Assembly (NCBI RefSeq): GCF_015207425.1
Contig: NZ_JADEWZ010000030.1
Location: forward strand, 1 to 62,881
DNA from: Lusitaniella coriacea LEGE 07157
GTDB lineage: Bacteria > Cyanobacteriota > Cyanobacteriia > Cyanobacteriales > Spirulinaceae
Length of the DNA: 62,881 bases
Reading direction: 5' to 3'
Part shown: one piece after another, positions 1-9,765 of the stretch
Position numbering within the stretch: position 1 is the stretch's first letter
Layout: each line of letters opens with the position of its first letter
Notes under the pieces: model-generated
The model's input: only the letters and a program-made list of their open reading frames with translations
The model's database searches: none
Told to the model about the DNA's origin: nothing
Translations under genes and position numbers: made by a program

Positions 1-144
1 TAGTCCATTGCTAGACTCAGAGGTAACAGGGGAGGGTAAAGGAGGTAGAAGCATCAATGTTTGAACCAGAAAATCTAGCCTCAAACTCTACCAGATTCTG
101 GCTCTCGTGAAAATGAAATAGCCCTGGATTTAGATGATGTTCTT

Positions 145-534
145 TTGTTATGGGAAAATGCTTCAAAAATTGCTCATTCATTTTTAAAAGAAGACTTTCT
201 GGTACAAGAAAGGAAGAATATTCCAGAATTATATTTACCCAATGCTGATACTTGGGTTGTAGATGCCGACAATCAAGTTGTTGGATTTATTGCACTGCTC
301 GGCAATGAAGTCGGCGCAATATTTCTTCAGCCTAAGTATCATGGTAAGAAAATAGGTAAACTGATGATGGATAAGGCTCAAGAGCTTCATGGCAACTTGG
401 AAGTAGAAGTTTTTGAAAAAAATTCAATTGGTCGTAATTTTTATGCCAAATATGGCTTCAAGCTGATTGAGAAGAAGATTCATAAGCAAACGGGCGAACG
501 ACTACTGCGCCTAAAATTCATTGCCAACAAATAG
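145..534 (+). CDS. GNAT-family N-acetyltransferase, 5' end apparently lost
   Basis: The product resembles small GNAT enzymes that move acetyl from acetyl-CoA to an amine; the substrate is unknown. The acetyl-CoA loop is visible as QPKYHGKKIGKLMM, followed by the usual late strand and the NFYAKYGFK motif near the C terminus. The only usable start in frame is TTG at 145. The frame stays open upstream to a stop at 76-78, and codons 118-144 read as the expected first helix (IALDLDDVLLLW), yet no ATG or GTG lies there. About 20 family-typical N-terminal residues are therefore missing or start at a non-standard codon, so this may be a decaying gene. It ends 14 bases before the RNA ligase gene on the same strand. 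Confidence 0.65.
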   Translation: MLWENASKIAHSFLKEDFLVQERKNIPELYLPNADTWVVDADNQVVGFIALLGNEVGAIFLQPKYHGKKIGKLMMDKAQELHGNLEVEVFEKNSIGRNFYAKYGFKLIEKKIHKQTGERLLRLKFIANK

Positions 535-548
535 CTTAGGGCGACTTC

Positions 549-1649
549 ATGAAAGAAATAAAAACCCTTATAGATATTACAAACTTGCTCAAACAAGATT
601 TTAATAACTGGCGAGATTTTGGTTATATATCAGTTGGCGAGTGTGGCGACTTGAGAATATTCAATTACACCGCTAAAGCCCAATTTGAAGGTCGATGGAA
701 TTATCTTGAAACTGTTAGTCGTGGATTGATTCTACACGCTAAAACAGGCGAAGTCGTAGCTCGCCCTTTTGATAAGTTTTTCAATTGGGGAGAGAGGAAT
801 CGCTTTACATCCGCCCCAATTAAATCGGTTACAGAAAAGATGGACGGAAGTCTTGGTATTTTATATCGTCTTGAAGGGAAATATCGCATCGCCACACGTG
901 GAAGTTTCGACAGCGAACAGGCAATTTGGGCAACCCAGTTTTTGGAACACAATTATGACTTATCTGGTTTGCCAAGTGAAATCACCTTACTGTTTGAGAT
1001 TATTTATCCGGGCAATCGTATTGTAGTCGATTATCGAGGTCGTGAAGATTTAGTACTTTTGGCAATGCGGAATAGAGTTACAGGTGAATATTACCCTTGG
1101 CAAGCTGTTGAGACGATAGCGGAGAATTATGGGATTAGTTTACCCGCTGTTTATACATTTGACACGCCAGAGCAGTTGATTCGAGGGACTGAGACACTTA
1201 ATACCAACTCGGAAGGTTGGGTGGTTGAGTTCCTGGATGGGCAACGGTTCAAATTCAAGGGTGAAGAATATTGCAAACTTCATAAGTTGATAAGCGGTTT
1301 GAGTTTTAAAAAAACTTTAGAGCAGATAGCAAATGGCACATTTGGAGAGTGGAAAAATGGAGTTCCAGATGAGTTTTTAGATGAGGTGAATGCTTGGTCA
1401 AATAAGATACAAGGGGTAGTAGAAGAAATAGAGGCACAGGTTGAAGGCGTTTTTCAATTAGCTCCGAAGAATACTCGTAAAGAGTTTGCTCTTTGGGCTA
1501 TGAAAAATCATAAATCGATCTCGTCTTATCTGTTTGCGAAATTAGATGGTAGACCTCTCAAACCATTAGTTTACAAACTAGCCTTTCAAGACTCACTACA
1601 GGAAAACAAAGCGTTGGAGGCGACTGAAAAATCTAGCCCAACACTTTAG
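549..1649 (+). CDS. T4 Rnl1-type RNA ligase
   Basis: Predicted ATP-dependent RNA ligase that would seal RNA 5'-phosphate and 3'-OH ends through enzyme-AMP and RNA-AMP intermediates. Nucleotidyltransferase motifs are in order: motif I EKMDGS with the AMP-accepting Lys97, motif III LLFEIIYPGNRIV (147-159), motif IV SEGWVVEF (221-228) and motif V RFKFKGEEY with Lys235/Lys237. The helical C-terminal part (about 250-366) matches the size of single-chain phage-like ligases. It follows the acetyltransferase gene closely, so cotranscription is likely. No kinase/phosphatase end-healing partner is visible in the window. The gene is AT-rich and has no HIP1 site, unlike most genes here, which suggests transfer. 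Family call is firm; the RNA target is unknown. Confidence 0.85.
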   Translation: MKEIKTLIDITNLLKQDFNNWRDFGYISVGECGDLRIFNYTAKAQFEGRWNYLETVSRGLILHAKTGEVVARPFDKFFNWGERNRFTSAPIKSVTEKMDGSLGILYRLEGKYRIATRGSFDSEQAIWATQFLEHNYDLSGLPSEITLLFEIIYPGNRIVVDYRGREDLVLLAMRNRVTGEYYPWQAVETIAENYGISLPAVYTFDTPEQLIRGTETLNTNSEGWVVEFLDGQRFKFKGEEYCKLHKLISGLSFKKTLEQIANGTFGEWKNGVPDEFLDEVNAWSNKIQGVVEEIEAQVEGVFQLAPKNTRKEFALWAMKNHKSISSYLFAKLDGRPLKPLVYKLAFQDSLQENKALEATEKSSPTL

Positions 1650-1804
1650 GGGTCGTGCAATGCAGTTTTTGGGTGTCTCAACTTAAAGGTTATCTCTGAA
1701 AAGCCGAGCTAGATTGAGGTGCGTACCTTGCCAACTAGGAAAAAGTTTGAACTTGAAGACCGAGCAAGTGTTGATGGCGGGTTAGTAAGGAAACCTCGTA
1801 AACT

Positions 1805-2689
1805 CTACTCTAAATTATCCACTCGAAGTTCGAGCGCTTCTTGAGTTGCTTGAGGGACGGGTTGAAGGAAGTCGTAGCCTGTTTTTTCTTCCAAGCGATC
1901 CACGGACACGCGGTACTTTTTCCAGTCGTCGCGAATTCTCTCCCGATTGGGAATCTCAACAGCAATGATTCGCGTCCTTTCCGATATTTCTGCAACTCTC
2001 ATTCCCGGCTGCTCTAAGACGACGATAATTTTCCAGGTTGACATCGGCGCTGTCACCCGCTTCCTTTTGCCAATTTTCTCTCTTTTACCGTGGATTCCAG
2101 CAACAATATATAACGTTTGACCGCGATCGACCAATTCTCGACAATACTCTTCTAAATCTTTCCAAGGTCCCCGATTGTTCTTGGGATGTTGCGGTATGAT
2201 ATTGGTCATCAAAAAAGTTGCGGAGTTATCTGCTTCGCTGGCTGTTCTATCGGCGGAGGGAGTTAGGTGTCCGCGATCGTAACCGCTACGGGTATAGTCG
2301 CTCGGTCGCACGCGATACCAGTCTTCCGGTAAGGAATCGTCGGGACGAAAATCGTTCTGCCGTTCTGCATCTCCTAACCACTGAGGGTTTAACGTCCAAG
2401 CAACCCAATTCGCCGTTCCCCGTTCTCGATTGTAGGAGAGGACATACTGAGGTTTTTCCATTAGATAGTTGTCGGGTTCGCTTCCAGCGTTGCTGGGGTT
2501 GCCAAAGGCGAGGGGAGAAGCAATGGGCGCGGGCGCTTCCAAGAGAAGGTCGCATCCCCCCAATACCAGGCTAAAGACACAGAAAAGACTTGCGGATAAA
2601 GGCATTAGAATATTTGCGAGATTAATTTTGCCATTTCTCCATAACTTTATCGACTGCCAAAATATTATCGGGGATTGGTTTGGACTCAT
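1805..2689 (-). CDS. DNA/RNA non-specific endonuclease (NucA/NUC1 family), predicted lipoprotein
   Basis: Sugar-nonspecific nuclease of the beta-beta-alpha-metal type. The catalytic motif DRGHLTPSADR is present (general-base His141), and the Mg-binding Asn172 and Glu180 have the 8-residue spacing known from Anabaena NucA. Residues 27-46 form a hydrophobic segment ending in the lipobox LVLGGC, so Cys46 would be lipidated and the enzyme anchored outside the cytoplasm; a proline-rich linker follows. A 26-residue cytoplasmic N-terminal stretch precedes this signal. An internal Met at residue 29 would give a shorter signal, but neither start has a clear ribosome binding site. No NuiA-type inhibitor gene is adjacent. 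The gene sits 35 bases downstream of the YihY gene on the same strand. Confidence 0.85.
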   Translation of the reverse strand: MSPNQSPIIFWQSIKLWRNGKINLANILMPLSASLFCVFSLVLGGCDLLLEAPAPIASPLAFGNPSNAGSEPDNYLMEKPQYVLSYNRERGTANWVAWTLNPQWLGDAERQNDFRPDDSLPEDWYRVRPSDYTRSGYDRGHLTPSADRTASEADNSATFLMTNIIPQHPKNNRGPWKDLEEYCRELVDRGQTLYIVAGIHGKREKIGKRKRVTAPMSTWKIIVVLEQPGMRVAEISERTRIIAVEIPNRERIRDDWKKYRVSVDRLEEKTGYDFLQPVPQATQEALELRVDNLE

Positions 2690-2724
2690 GGTGGGGATTG
2701 CGGAATTTTTTTCGCGCGATCGCG

Positions 2725-3819
2725 CTACTGTTTTTTTATATCCTGATTGTCAGCAAGCCGTTCTTGTTTGGGATCGATCGCGCTATTTTCCGCGAAAGCA
2801 GAGCCGTAAAACTGTTTTAACGGTCGTTTTCGCATTTCTTCCCCAATAGTGGTGTTTAATTGCGCCCCTAGCAGCAGAACAAAAGACCCCATATAAAGCC
2901 AGAGCATCAACACAATGACTGCTCCCACAGCGCCATACACTTTGTTGTAGTTGCCAAAGTTATTAACGTAGAGGCGAAATAAGCCAGATATCGCCGCCCA
3001 AGAAATTGCTGCGAGAATAGCACCGGGAATAATTGGGGTTCCGCGCACTCTGCGACTCGGCCCGAAGCGATAAATAAAAGCAAATGCTACGCTGACAATA
3101 CTCAACGCAATCGGCCAACTTAACAATCGCCAAAGATCGAGCAACAATTCTGCTTGGGATGACCACGCCCGAATTTCTTGCATGGGGGCCGCTTCGATAC
3201 CGGGCGTGTTTTGAAGCAGTTCGGGAATGGCAACGATCAGTGCAACTAAACCTTTGACCATCAAGTCGCCGAGTAAAACGAGAAAGGAGGCAATCACCAT
3301 TAAAACAATGCTGCCGAGGGTGAGCAAAATTGCGATGGATTTTGCTTTCCAAAAGGGTCGCCGTTTTTTTGAGGCAATATGTTGCATTTGATCGAGAGCG
3401 TTCATTGCTGCACTGACTGCAGAGGAGGAAATCCAAATGGCGGCGACAAAACTCAAGGAAAATAAACTGGTGCTTTTGGTTTCGGTAATTTCGCTCACGA
3501 CGTTCTTCAACAATTGCCACGCCATATCCGGCGCGATCGCGCGAACCTGAACGGCCAAATCGCGAAAGGTCAATTGTAGGGAATCATCTTCGACGGCGAA
3601 TTGACTGACGAATTCGAGCAGCGTGGCTTGCAGGGAGTCCTCAAACAGCCCGATCGCGGTAACCAGGGCTAAAATCGCAGGAAACAGGGCGAGCATGGCG
3701 TTATAAGCCATTTCTGCTGATAACCCCCCTAAACGTCGTTCCATAGCACGGAAGAGCGTTCTCCTCAAAACGGCAAAATTGAGATAGCGGAAGGCGCGGA
3801 TAGAACGGGGGAGTCGCAT
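2725..3819 (-). CDS. YihY/virulence factor BrkB family inner-membrane protein
   Basis: Integral membrane protein of the YihY (former RNase BN/BrkB) family, whose molecular role is not established. The conserved N-terminal signature GLSAEMAYNAMLALFPAIL lies at about residues 31-50, followed by roughly six hydrophobic helices, including a long one near 175-200 and two close together near 270-330 (WLYMGSFVLLLGAQLNTTIGE). The polar C-terminal tail of about 30 residues is low in conservation. Full family length. It is upstream of the nuclease gene and may be cotranscribed with it. The ATG start has no good ribosome binding site in front. Confidence 0.85.
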   Translation of the reverse strand: MRLPRSIRAFRYLNFAVLRRTLFRAMERRLGGLSAEMAYNAMLALFPAILALVTAIGLFEDSLQATLLEFVSQFAVEDDSLQLTFRDLAVQVRAIAPDMAWQLLKNVVSEITETKSTSLFSLSFVAAIWISSSAVSAAMNALDQMQHIASKKRRPFWKAKSIAILLTLGSIVLMVIASFLVLLGDLMVKGLVALIVAIPELLQNTPGIEAAPMQEIRAWSSQAELLLDLWRLLSWPIALSIVSVAFAFIYRFGPSRRVRGTPIIPGAILAAISWAAISGLFRLYVNNFGNYNKVYGAVGAVIVLMLWLYMGSFVLLLGAQLNTTIGEEMRKRPLKQFYGSAFAENSAIDPKQERLADNQDIKKQ

Positions 3820-3991
3820 GGAGGTGATTTTGACGCTAATCTTTTACTGAAGGATGCAGATTAAATAACTTATCGATTGGGTAGTGCTAATGTTAGCGTA
3901 GCGTACTGAGTTTCCCTTTCTAGTTATAGTATTCCAAAAAATTCCTCTGTCCATTTTCTACGTTGAACTTAAATTGTGAGGGCGACAAGTC

Positions 3992-4459
3992 ATGAGTGAA
4001 GAAGTCGTGCAATGGTTGACAGAAATTCGAGCGCTGCGAGAAGAACTCGCTCAATGTAAAGACGAACGCGATGCAGCTTACAAGAGTGCGGCTCACTGGC
4101 GGGAGTTATATGCAAAAGAGGCGCAGCAACGGCGGGTAGAGGCACGCTTGGCTCAGGAAAATATCGTTCAGCTTGAGGCGGAATTGCGACAGCTTAAAAA
4201 TACTGATGCCCTATTGCCTACCGATCGCGATGGCGCTCATCGGTTAGCGGCAATTGAGTCAGAGGTGGCGGCGCTGGATACGGTTCAACAATTGCAGCAA
4301 AAACTAGCTGAGGTTCTACAGTCACGCGATCGCGCGATCGCTTCCCTCAGAAAAGAACAAGAACACCACCAGCGCACCCGCTCCGATTTGACCGCAGCGT
4401 TGGGCGATACGGTGGACGAACTCCATCGCGTTAAGTCTGCAAAAAATTATGAGGAGTAG
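3992..4459 (+). CDS. Conserved cyanobacterial coiled-coil protein of unknown function
   Basis: A 155-residue charged, almost entirely helical protein. Heptad-like stretches run from about 8-70 (EIRALREELAQCKDERDAAY and following) and 85-150, separated by a short break with LLPTDRDG. No membrane segment, signal peptide or enzymatic motif is visible. It is divergent from the YihY gene and convergent with thrC, so it is probably a single transcription unit. The ATG is preceded by GAGGGCGACAAGTC, giving a plausible ribosome binding site. A scaffold or partner role fits the composition, but that is only inference. Confidence 0.7.
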   Translation: MSEEVVQWLTEIRALREELAQCKDERDAAYKSAAHWRELYAKEAQQRRVEARLAQENIVQLEAELRQLKNTDALLPTDRDGAHRLAAIESEVAALDTVQQLQQKLAEVLQSRDRAIASLRKEQEHHQRTRSDLTAALGDTVDELHRVKSAKNYEE

Positions 4460-4501
4460 CGCGCGGTTGCGTCTGAGATTCGATGGGTGAGTTTTAGGAT
4501 T

Positions 4502-5608
4502 TTAAAATCCCATCACCTTCGCAACCTTTGCTAAATCTGGCTTAATTCCGGCATAAACTTCATTTTCACTGTGTGTTATCGCACAGTCGGGGTCTTTCAG
4601 TCCGTTTCCCGTGAGAACGCACGCCACTGTTGCATTGTCGGGAACGCGATCTTTCACTTTTAGCAATCCCGCAACAGAAGCCGCACTCGCTGGCTCGCAA
4701 AATATTCCTTCGCTCCCTGCCAATAAACGGTATGCCGCTAAAATTTCTTCGTCGGTGACGGGATTAAATTCGCCCTCAGAGGCTTTTTGCACCGCGATCG
4801 CTTTTTCCCAATTGGCTGGATTGCCAATGCGAATCGCCGTAGCAAGGGTTTGCGGATCGCCAATCGGTTCACCGCAGATCAAGGGTGCCGATCCCGCCGC
4901 TTGGAACCCCATCATTCGGGGGAGATGAGTGCATTTTCCCTGTTGCTGATACTGGCAAAATCCCATCCAATAGGCGGAAATATTGCCCGCATTGCCCACG
5001 GGAATGCACAACCAATCCGGGGCATCGCCTAGGGCATCGACAATTTCAAATGCCGCAGTTTTTTGACCTTCTAAACGAAATGGATTGACAGAATTGACCA
5101 GAGTAACGGGATACTCTTCTGCCATTGCGCGAACGATTTTTAGGGAATCGTCGAAATTCCCCTCAATTGCAATCACTTCAGCGCCATACAGGAGAGCTTG
5201 CGCTAGTTTCCCCAAAGCGACATAACCGTCGGGAATAACCACAAACGCTCTCATTTCCGCGCGTCGCGCGTATGCTGCGGCTGAGGCAGAGGTATTGCCC
5301 GTGCTGGCACAGATAACCGCTTTTGCACCTGCTTCCTTGGCTTTAGAAATTGCCATTGTCATCCCCCGATCTTTAAAGCTTCCCGTTGGGTTTAAGCCGT
5401 CATATTTCACAAAGACCTTAACGCCTCGACCGATTTCGCGAGCAATGGTCGGAACCGGAATCAAGGGTGTATTTCCTTCTTGCAAGGTTACAACCGGAGT
5501 CGATTCGCTGACGGGAAGGAAAGGACGATAGGCTTCGATTAAACCGGGCCATTGGTTTGCCAATGGAGTAGTTACATGGGGATCGGGAGCAGAACAATTC
5601 AATGTCAC
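4502..5608 (-). CDS. thrC: Threonine synthase
   Basis: PLP-dependent enzyme converting O-phosphohomoserine to L-threonine and phosphate, the last step of threonine synthesis. The PLP lysine is Lys79 in [12 protein letters not shown]; the phosphate-binding loop ([14 protein letters not shown]) follows near residue 100, and the late cofactor loop [12 protein letters not shown] is near the C terminus. The 368-residue length matches the short bacterial form found in cyanobacteria. The reading frame begins at a GTG; no ATG lies in frame near the N terminus. The gene stands alone, convergent with the coiled-coil gene; its stop codon sits inside a 14-bp palindrome (4497-4510) that lacks a T-run. Confidence 0.95.
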   Translation of the reverse strand: MTLNCSAPDPHVTTPLANQWPGLIEAYRPFLPVSESTPVVTLQEGNTPLIPVPTIAREIGRGVKVFVKYDGLNPTGSFKDRGMTMAISKAKEAGAKAVICASTGNTSASAAAYARRAEMRAFVVIPDGYVALGKLAQALLYGAEVIAIEGNFDDSLKIVRAMAEEYPVTLVNSVNPFRLEGQKTAAFEIVDALGDAPDWLCIPVGNAGNISAYWMGFCQYQQQGKCTHLPRMMGFQAAGSAPLICGEPIGDPQTLATAIRIGNPANWEKAIAVQKASEGEFNPVTDEEILAAYRLLAGSEGIFCEPASAASVAGLLKVKDRVPDNATVACVLTGNGLKDPDCAITHSENEVYAGIKPDLAKVAKVMGF

Positions 5609-5759
5609 AATGTTTTTCTAAGCCAAGATGCTAAAGAGCAGGGGTTCAAAACCAGACGCAGAGCATCGGTATCATACCAGATTACTGGATGCTGAAGCAT
5701 ATTCCCAGCCCTTCTAGCAGGTTGTTTGTCGTTGGGAATGGAAAATTCCTCTAGCGACC

Positions 5760-7175
5760 TTAAGCTTTATGAGGCATTGCCGAACGATTCGAGCGTCCTT
5801 CTCGGTTCGAGCGCCTATTGTGCTTGCGCTTAATGGGTTTGGGTACGTCAGAACTGGGAACATCCCAATCAGTTTTCATCCAATTCGGACAGGACTGATC
5901 GTAAACCATTTGCAAGGCGGCTGCCGCGATCGCGTGGGGATCGTATTCGGCACTCAGTTCTTTCACAGTGGATAAGAACGAAGCCATGCGTTCTCCCGAC
6001 AGCGTTTCTTGAACTTGGGTTTTCAGCTTCTCCAAGCGTCGCGCTTCTACCTGAGCGCGAGTGGGGATTTTACCAAGTTCGAGGGTTTGCCGCAGGCGGC
6101 GCTCGATGCGTCGCAGGACGTGGCGCTCCATCGGCTGAATTAAAGAAATTGCCGTCCCCGTTTTTCCTGCTCGACCGGTACGACCGATACGGTGAATGTA
6201 AGTTTCTGCGTTATCGGGCAAGTCGTAGTTAATGACGTGGCTGAGGTCTTGTACGTCCAATCCTCGCGCGGCGATATCCGTCGCCACCACAATCTTCACT
6301 TGACCGTTGCGAAAACGATGGACGAGTCGCTCTCGCTGACCCTGGCTGAGGTCGCCGTGATATTCGTCCACGCTATGACCGGCAGCTTGGAGTTTGGTGG
6401 TCAATTCGGCAGCAGAGCGCTTCGTGCGCACAAAAACAATCGCCGCTTCGGGATCTTCCAACTCCAAAATGGGTTGTAAGGCTTTGATTTTTGTCCAACT
6501 CCGAGGCACGACATAGACCCGTTGATCGATCCGGGTTGGCGTTGCGTTGGAGCGCTTCGCGGTCAGGGTGACGGGATCTTTGAGAAACTGGTTGACTAAA
6601 TCCCGAATGGGTCCCGGCATTGTTGCAGAGAAGCAAGCAGTATGCCGGCTTTGGGGGGTCTGGAGCATGATTTTTTTCACGTCGTCGATGAAGCCCATGC
6701 TCAACATTTCGTCGGCTTCGTCTAGGACTACCCATTCCACTTGGTCGAGCTTGAGGTCTTTGCGCCCCAGCAGGTCGATGACTCGTCCCGGCGTTCCGAC
6801 CACCACTTGTACGCCCCGGCGCAGGCTGCGGATTTGCCGTTCGATGGACTGACCGCCATAAACGGTTAAGGCTCTCAACCGTCGGGTGTCTGAGAAGTCG
6901 TCAATGGCTTGAGCAACTTGTTGAGCCAACTCGCGGGTTGGGGTCAAAATCAAGACTTGGATGGCATTATTTTGCAGGTCGACTTGCTCGAGCAGAGGCA
7001 GGGCATAGGCGGCGGTTTTGCCCGTCCCCGTCTGCGATTGACCCACAACATCTCTACCGTCGAGTAGAGCGGGAATGGCTTTGGATTGAATTTCAGTTGG
7101 ATTTTGGAAACCTAGCTTTTCAAGTTGCTCGACGCGAGTCTCAGAAAGACCTAGGCTGGTAAACGAAATCGTCAT
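5760..7175 (-). CDS. DEAD-box ATP-dependent RNA helicase
   Basis: RNA-remodelling helicase of the DeaD/CsdA/CrhR type. Motifs in order: Q motif GFQNPTEIQ (22-30), Walker A SQTGTGKT (47-54), PTRELAQQ (79-86), TPGR (128-131), DEAD (152-155), SAT (183-185), then the second RecA domain with VFVRTKRSA, ATDIAARGLDV and HRIGRTGRAGKTG. The C-terminal extension of about 90 residues is basic (KPIKRKHNRRSNREGRSNRS), consistent with RNA binding. It lacks the long RNA-binding domain of full-length CsdA, so it is closer to the single cyanobacterial CrhR-like enzymes that respond to cold and redox state. It starts 90 bases downstream of rimO on the same strand. Confidence 0.93.
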   Translation of the reverse strand: MTISFTSLGLSETRVEQLEKLGFQNPTEIQSKAIPALLDGRDVVGQSQTGTGKTAAYALPLLEQVDLQNNAIQVLILTPTRELAQQVAQAIDDFSDTRRLRALTVYGGQSIERQIRSLRRGVQVVVGTPGRVIDLLGRKDLKLDQVEWVVLDEADEMLSMGFIDDVKKIMLQTPQSRHTACFSATMPGPIRDLVNQFLKDPVTLTAKRSNATPTRIDQRVYVVPRSWTKIKALQPILELEDPEAAIVFVRTKRSAAELTTKLQAAGHSVDEYHGDLSQGQRERLVHRFRNGQVKIVVATDIAARGLDVQDLSHVINYDLPDNAETYIHRIGRTGRAGKTGTAISLIQPMERHVLRRIERRLRQTLELGKIPTRAQVEARRLEKLKTQVQETLSGERMASFLSTVKELSAEYDPHAIAAAALQMVYDQSCPNWMKTDWDVPSSDVPKPIKRKHNRRSNREGRSNRSAMPHKA

Positions 7176-7265
7176 ACGTTGATTTTTTTCTACTTTCGTC
7201 TAGTTTAGAAAACTTAACTTAATTTGCAAATAGCTGAGGAGAGATTATTCTGCGATCGCGTCTCC

Positions 7266-8588
7266 TCATGCTTGATTTATCGCATCGCCATAGAGATCGT
7301 AAGGATCGGCATCGGTAATGCGAACGGGAACGAGCGAACCGAGGCTTGCTTGACCTCGGACATAAACGAGTCCGTCAACTTCTGGAGCAAAGCGTGCCGA
7401 ACGACCGATGAATTCCCCGGTTTCGGGGTTTTCTTGTTCGATGAGTACGTCAACGCTTTTGCCAATTTCTCTTTGATTTTTCTTCAGGGAAATGGGTTGT
7501 TGAACCTCCATAAGGATTTCCCGTCGTTCGTTCATCACCGCTTCGGGAATTTGCTGGGGAAGATGATAAGCTGGCGTGCCTTCTTCGGGGGAAAACGGGA
7601 AGACCCCAACGTGATCGAATTCGTGGCGCTCTACAAATCGAACGAGATGCTCAAATTGCTCTTCGGTTTCTCCCGGAAAGCCAACAATAAAAGTTGTTCG
7701 CAGAACCGCTTGGGGGAGTTCGATTTTAATTCGTTCGATAATGGCATCATTAACCCGCCCTTGCCAGGGGCGATTCATCCCGCGCAAAATGTCTGGGTGA
7801 GAATGCTGTAGGGGTAAATCGAGGTATGGGAGAATGTTTGGCGTTTGCGCGATCGCGTCGATCGTTTTCTTTGTCAGTCCCGTGGGATAGGCATAGTGCA
7901 TCCTAACCCAGGGAATATCAACATTGCCTAATGCCCGTAGGAGTTCGGCTAATTTGGGTTCCCCATATAAGTCTACCCCATAATTGGTTGTAATTTGGGA
8001 GATGAGAATTATTTCTTGTACGCCCTGTTTGCAAAGCTGCTGTGCTTCGGTCACAATCGATTCAATGGGGCGCGATCGCTGTTTGCCCCGCAAATGGGGA
8101 ATAATACAAAAAGCACAGCCATAATCGCACCCTTCCGCAACGCGAACGTATGCCACTCCCTCGCTGGTGGTGCGGTAGCGGGGAACTGTTTCGTCTGCAA
8201 TGTAGGTGGGTTCGTCGGAAACTTCTAAAACGCGCTCTCCGGTTTCAGTCCGCGCGATCGTCTCGACAATTTTATGATAATCTCCACTGCCCACAACAGC
8301 CACTGCTTCAGGCAATTCTTCCAGGAGTTGTTCCCTAAAATGCTGCGCCATACAGCCCGCAATCACAATCTTTTTATTCGCTTCAGCCAGTTCTACCAAG
8401 GTGCGGACGGACTCTTCCCGCGCGGCTTGAATAAAGCTACAGGTATTCACAATGACGTAATCTGCCAATTCTTCGTTGGCATCCACCGCGTAGCCCGATT
8501 GAACGAGCAACCCTAACATATGTTCTGAATCAATGCGATTTTTTTCGCAACCGAGATGAGAGATGGCAATGGTTGGCTTGTTGCCCAT
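7266..8588 (-). CDS. rimO: Ribosomal protein S12 (Asp) methylthiotransferase RimO
   Basis: Radical-SAM enzyme that adds a methylthio group to the conserved aspartate of ribosomal protein S12. Residues 1-100 form the MTTase domain with the Cys14, Cys50 and Cys79 ligands of the auxiliary 4Fe-4S cluster. The radical SAM motif CDYGCAFC supplies Cys154, Cys158 and Cys161. A C-terminal TRAM domain follows ([20 protein letters not shown] and on). The frame is open for 58 further codons upstream, but those residues do not resemble the family. The ATG at 8588 begins [18 protein letters not shown], the normal RimO N terminus, and has AAGGAA at good spacing, so it was chosen. The helicase gene follows 90 bases downstream. 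Confidence 0.95.
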   Translation of the reverse strand: MGNKPTIAISHLGCEKNRIDSEHMLGLLVQSGYAVDANEELADYVIVNTCSFIQAAREESVRTLVELAEANKKIVIAGCMAQHFREQLLEELPEAVAVVGSGDYHKIVETIARTETGERVLEVSDEPTYIADETVPRYRTTSEGVAYVRVAEGCDYGCAFCIIPHLRGKQRSRPIESIVTEAQQLCKQGVQEIILISQITTNYGVDLYGEPKLAELLRALGNVDIPWVRMHYAYPTGLTKKTIDAIAQTPNILPYLDLPLQHSHPDILRGMNRPWQGRVNDAIIERIKIELPQAVLRTTFIVGFPGETEEQFEHLVRFVERHEFDHVGVFPFSPEEGTPAYHLPQQIPEAVMNERREILMEVQQPISLKKNQREIGKSVDVLIEQENPETGEFIGRSARFAPEVDGLVYVRGQASLGSLVPVRITDADPYDLYGDAINQA

Positions 8589-8877
8589 GCAGTTCCTTAA
8601 CAATATTGAAGTCTGGGGTTGAAGTTGCCCCGGTGCAATTGCGATGATAGCATTCTCCCTCAGTTGTGTTTGCTGAGGTTGCGTCTCATTTATGGGGATC
8701 GCAATGAAAAAGCTCGTACAATTGTTTGATGAAATCTTCCCAGGCAAGCATAGAATATTCAAGGGAAGTTTGAGGACTATTCTTCCCTAATTGTAATTTA
8801 TCGCTTTCCCCGTCTGCTCGTGCGGGTCAGGGAAGTTTGATGAAAGAGCTGCTAATCTGTAACCCGTTTCGACATCA

Positions 8878-9684
8878 GTGGATTTAAAGCAAATATTCCA
8901 AACCCCCAATCCGATTATTGGCGTTGTTCATCTTCTTCCCCTTCCCAGTTCTGCGCGGTGGGAAGGCAATTTAGCTATGGCGATCGATCGCGCGGAACAA
9001 GAGGCAACTGCCCTGGCTGCGGGGGGCGTTGACGGTATTATCATCGAAAACTTCTTTGATATGCCCTTTACCAAGGATCGGGTCGATCCCGCAACGGTCA
9101 GTGCCATGACGCTCATTGTCCAGCGATTGATGAATTTAGTCATGCTTCCGGTGGGGATCAACGTCTTGCGCAATGACGCGCGCAGCGCAATGGCGATCGC
9201 GTCTGTTTGCGATTGCCCGTTTATCCGCGTCAACGTCCTCACCGGGGTCATGGCGACGGATCAAGGGATTATTGAAGGACAAGCTTACGAACTCCTGCGC
9301 TACCGCCGAGAATTGGGCAGCGAGGTGGCGATTTTTGCTGATGTCCTGGTCAAACACGCCAGACCTATCGGCACGCCAAATTTAGCCCTGGCGGTACAAG
9401 AAACGATCTCGCGAGGTCTAGCGGATGGCGTAATTATCTCTGGTTGGGCAACAGGTTCTCCTCCCACCTTGGACGATCTCGAACTCGCGGCAGAAGTGGC
9501 AGGTGATACGCCAGTTTTCATTGGCAGTGGGGCAACCTGGGAAAACATTCCCAAATTACTTCCCTCGGCGAATGGGGCGATCGTTTCAAGTTCTCTAAAG
9601 CGGAACGGACAAATATCAGAACCGATCGATCCCCTGCGCGTCCAAGCCTTTGTCGAAGCCGCTCGCCAGAGTATTTCGAGTTGA
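8878..9684 (+). CDS. btpA: BtpA-family photosystem I biogenesis protein
   Basis: Member of the BtpA family; in Synechocystis, BtpA is a thylakoid-associated protein needed for stable accumulation of the photosystem I reaction centre. The sequence reads as a TIM-barrel-like soluble protein. The conserved start IIGVVHLLPLPSS is at about residues 13-25, GGVDGIIIENFFDMPF at 49-64, and the late barrel strand VFIGSGATWENI near 220. There are no membrane spans, so membrane association would be peripheral. The frame begins with GTG; the next in-frame ATG would remove the conserved N terminus. Divergent from rimO, with about 290 bases between the two starts. Confidence 0.9.
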   Translation: MDLKQIFQTPNPIIGVVHLLPLPSSARWEGNLAMAIDRAEQEATALAAGGVDGIIIENFFDMPFTKDRVDPATVSAMTLIVQRLMNLVMLPVGINVLRNDARSAMAIASVCDCPFIRVNVLTGVMATDQGIIEGQAYELLRYRRELGSEVAIFADVLVKHARPIGTPNLALAVQETISRGLADGVIISGWATGSPPTLDDLELAAEVAGDTPVFIGSGATWENIPKLLPSANGAIVSSSLKRNGQISEPIDPLRVQAFVEAARQSISS

Positions 9685-9765
9685 ATCGGCAGTGCTTTTG
9701 CTAAACTACAATCAACCGGATACTTTAGGTTGTTTTATCCCTAAAAATTATTAGAAATTAGAATA

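Noticed and set aside
1720-1800. Group II intron 5' end suggested by GTGCGTACC
   Set aside because: The match is short, and no domain V/VI structure or reverse transcriptase gene is nearby.
4482-4514. Bidirectional terminator between the coiled-coil gene and thrC
   Set aside because: Inverted repeats GATGGG/CCCATC and GGATTTTAAAATCC are present, but there is no T-run on either side.
5640-5700. tRNA-like GGGTTCAAAACC segment
   Set aside because: No acceptor stem or anticodon arm could be formed around it.
8589-8762. 58-codon upstream extension of rimO
   Set aside because: The extra residues do not resemble RimO, and the ATG at 8588 has a good ribosome binding site and the family N terminus.
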